From assembly GCA_937873255.1 (NCBI GenBank), contig CALMVM010000309.1, forward strand, positions 1-6,300: 6,300 bases of DNA. The letters run 5' to 3'. Within the stretch, counting starts at the first letter, position 1. Each line of letters opens with the position of its first letter. Below are positions 5,371 through 6,300 of the stretch, in pieces. The notes beneath the pieces were generated by a model that was not told the DNA's origin, made no database searches, and worked only from the letters and a program-made list of their open reading frames with translations. This DNA comes from an uncultured Verrucomicrobiota bacterium. Lineage in GTDB: Bacteria; Verrucomicrobiota; Verrucomicrobiia; Chthoniobacterales; SZAS-18. The translations under genes and the position numbers were made by a program.

Positions 5371-5437
5371 GGGAAAAGGAATTTTCTGCGCCCGGTGCGG
5401 TGCGACTCACCCGGGTAGCAATTGACTGAACGGATGC

Positions 5438-5466
5438 TGTTTGGCGGATTTTCCAAAAGCCGTCAA
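5438..5466 (-). promoter_or_regulatory. Candidate promoter for the barrel gene
   Basis: On the - strand TTGACG (5461-5466) matches a -35 box at five of six positions and is preceded by an AT-rich T-tract region (about 5467-5487) that could act as an UP element. A 17-base spacer leads to CAAACA (5438-5443), a weak -10. An inverted repeat, TTTGG at 5440-5444 with CCAAA at 5453-5457, overlaps the spacer and -10. The weak -10 keeps confidence low. Confidence 0.25.
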
Positions 5467-5526
5467 ACAAAAAACTTCAAAATTTCCGTGTGGTACGCGA
5501 CGCCTGAACTCCTCCGCAAGTCCCGG

Positions 5527-6300
5527 TTACTCAGCGGGTCCCATCACCGTTTCGGTGGGACGATTGCCCTGCGGCGTGGGCGTGGTCCGGGCCTTGCGGA
5601 ATTTCTCCTCCAGCCTGGAACGCATCACCGGATCGCTCGGCATCATCTCGCGTCCGCCGGTCATCACCAATGCGCCCGAGGCATTCCGGCGAAGTTCGAA
5701 CACCTCATCGTAGTTGTGCACGTCGGGGTTGGGATGCGCGGCATACCGGATGTGCGCGTGGAGGACGCCCTCCCCGTCCAGACTGAGGTCGGCCAGCGGC
5801 ACGTTGTCCACCGATTTGTCGGAGAGCTTCCCGCCGATGTAGTATTTCTCGTCGCAGCTTCCCTCGCTCAAGCCCGGCTTGATCGTGATCGTCCGCGCGA
5901 CGCGCGTGCCCTCCACGTTGAACTCGCCGCTGAACCGCCCCGCGAACGAGGCGGGCACCGGCAGATCGATCCGGCCCTGGGTGGTGACCTTGACCGTCCC
6001 TTTGATGGGCAGGATGTGCGTATCCTGCTGCCGGTCGGGGCCGTACAGCGTGTAGTCGTATTGGCCGGTGGGCAGTTCGAGCCGGGCCGGCAGGGTGATG
6101 CTCTTGAGCGGGTAGGTTTGCTCCTGCGGCAGTTTCACGCTTTCGCCTGGCAGCGGACCGGTGAAGGAAAACACGATGAACGCATAATCCGTCTCCCTCG
6201 ACTTGAAGGCCAGGTGGACGAAGGCGGACTCACGCGTCATGAGGGCGGGCAGTTCCGCGTTGCCGCCGGGCGCGGTGGAGATGCGCACCGGCTTGTAGCC
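5527..6300 (-). CDS. Beta-rich protein of unknown function, C-terminal part (5' end outside window)
   Basis: The frame is open from the right edge to TAA at 5527-5529, giving a 257-residue C-terminal fragment. It begins ...GYKPVRISTAPGGN at the edge; the GTG there (6286-6288) is internal Val, not a convincing start. The first half is beta-rich with AFVHLAFKSRETDYAFIVF and a PTGQYDYTLYGPD turn typical of Ig-like or other beta-sandwich domains. The second half (from about residue 116, ASFAGRFSGEFNVEG) has strands ARTITIKPGL, KYYIGGKLSD, ADLSLDGEGVLHAHIRY and VFELRRNASGALVMTGG. This is a layout like small lipocalin-type or similar beta domains, followed by a basic helix DPVMRSRLEEKFRKAR and a Pro/Thr tail. 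One Cys (CDEKYY) is present. No catalytic motif or membrane segment is seen. Whether it has a signal peptide cannot be judged. Function is unknown; its neighbours suggest an envelope location. Confidence 0.65.
   Translation of the reverse strand, partial: GYKPVRISTAPGGNAELPALMTRESAFVHLAFKSRETDYAFIVFSFTGPLPGESVKLPQEQTYPLKSITLPARLELPTGQYDYTLYGPDRQQDTHILPIKGTVKVTTQGRIDLPVPASFAGRFSGEFNVEGTRVARTITIKPGLSEGSCDEKYYIGGKLSDKSVDNVPLADLSLDGEGVLHAHIRYAAHPNPDVHNYDEVFELRRNASGALVMTGGREMMPSDPVMRSRLEEKFRKARTTPTPQGNRPTETVMGPAE

Noticed and set aside
5391..5416. CCCGG/CCGGG inverted repeat and ACCCGGGT palindrome upstream of the barrel gene
   Set aside because: Short GC-only symmetry with a long loop, likely by chance in GC-rich DNA.
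4732..5418. A 228-codon + strand frame opposite the barrel gene
   Set aside because: Gly/Arg-rich translation opposite a well-supported outer-membrane protein; no domain or credible start.
5467..5487. A/T-tract region after the partial gene as an intrinsic terminator
   Set aside because: There is a T-rich stretch on the coding strand but no stable GC stem directly before it.

Overview
This is a GC-rich stretch from a Gram-negative bacterium with an outer membrane. The evidence is two lipoproteins with clear lipoboxes, a beta-barrel protein ending in phenylalanine, and several Sec-type signal peptides. The high GC content, the lack of Shine-Dalgarno sequences before the starts, and the style of the proteins (a Thr/Arg/Pro-rich linker before a barrel, an ABCG-like fused permease) suggest a verrucomicrobial or related PVC lineage, possibly Opitutaceae. 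That placement is inference only; no rRNA or marker gene is present.

Layout: the left end (3-1308) is read on the + strand and holds the C-terminal part of an ABC-2/ABCG-like permease, followed 19 bases later by a small integral membrane protein. The rest (1292-6300) is read on the - strand. From right to left in transcription order it holds: a partial beta-rich protein of unknown function that runs off the right edge; a 440-residue outer-membrane beta-barrel protein with an Arg-rich linker; a 296-residue exported helical protein; a 160-residue exported beta-rich protein; a 64-residue His-rich lipoprotein; and a 299-residue coiled-coil lipoprotein. The two strands meet tail to tail, with a 17-base overlap of coding sequence at 1292-1308.

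How the genes may work together: the five complete - strand genes all encode exported or envelope proteins. The spacers are 126, 24, 60 and 77 bases, so the last four could be one transcript or several. No enzyme or known pathway can be named for this set. It reads as an envelope protein cluster of unknown role, not a mobile element or defence island. The + strand permease pair is probably a separate operon.

Regulatory structure is limited but not absent. There is a perfect 7-bp-stem hairpin just after the barrel gene, an imperfect 19-base palindrome upstream of the 296-residue gene, and a perfect 14-base palindrome upstream of the coiled-coil lipoprotein gene. The two palindromes share an ATTG/CAAT core. 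I saw no tRNA, rRNA, CRISPR, IS element or integrase. No spacer exceeds 160 bases.
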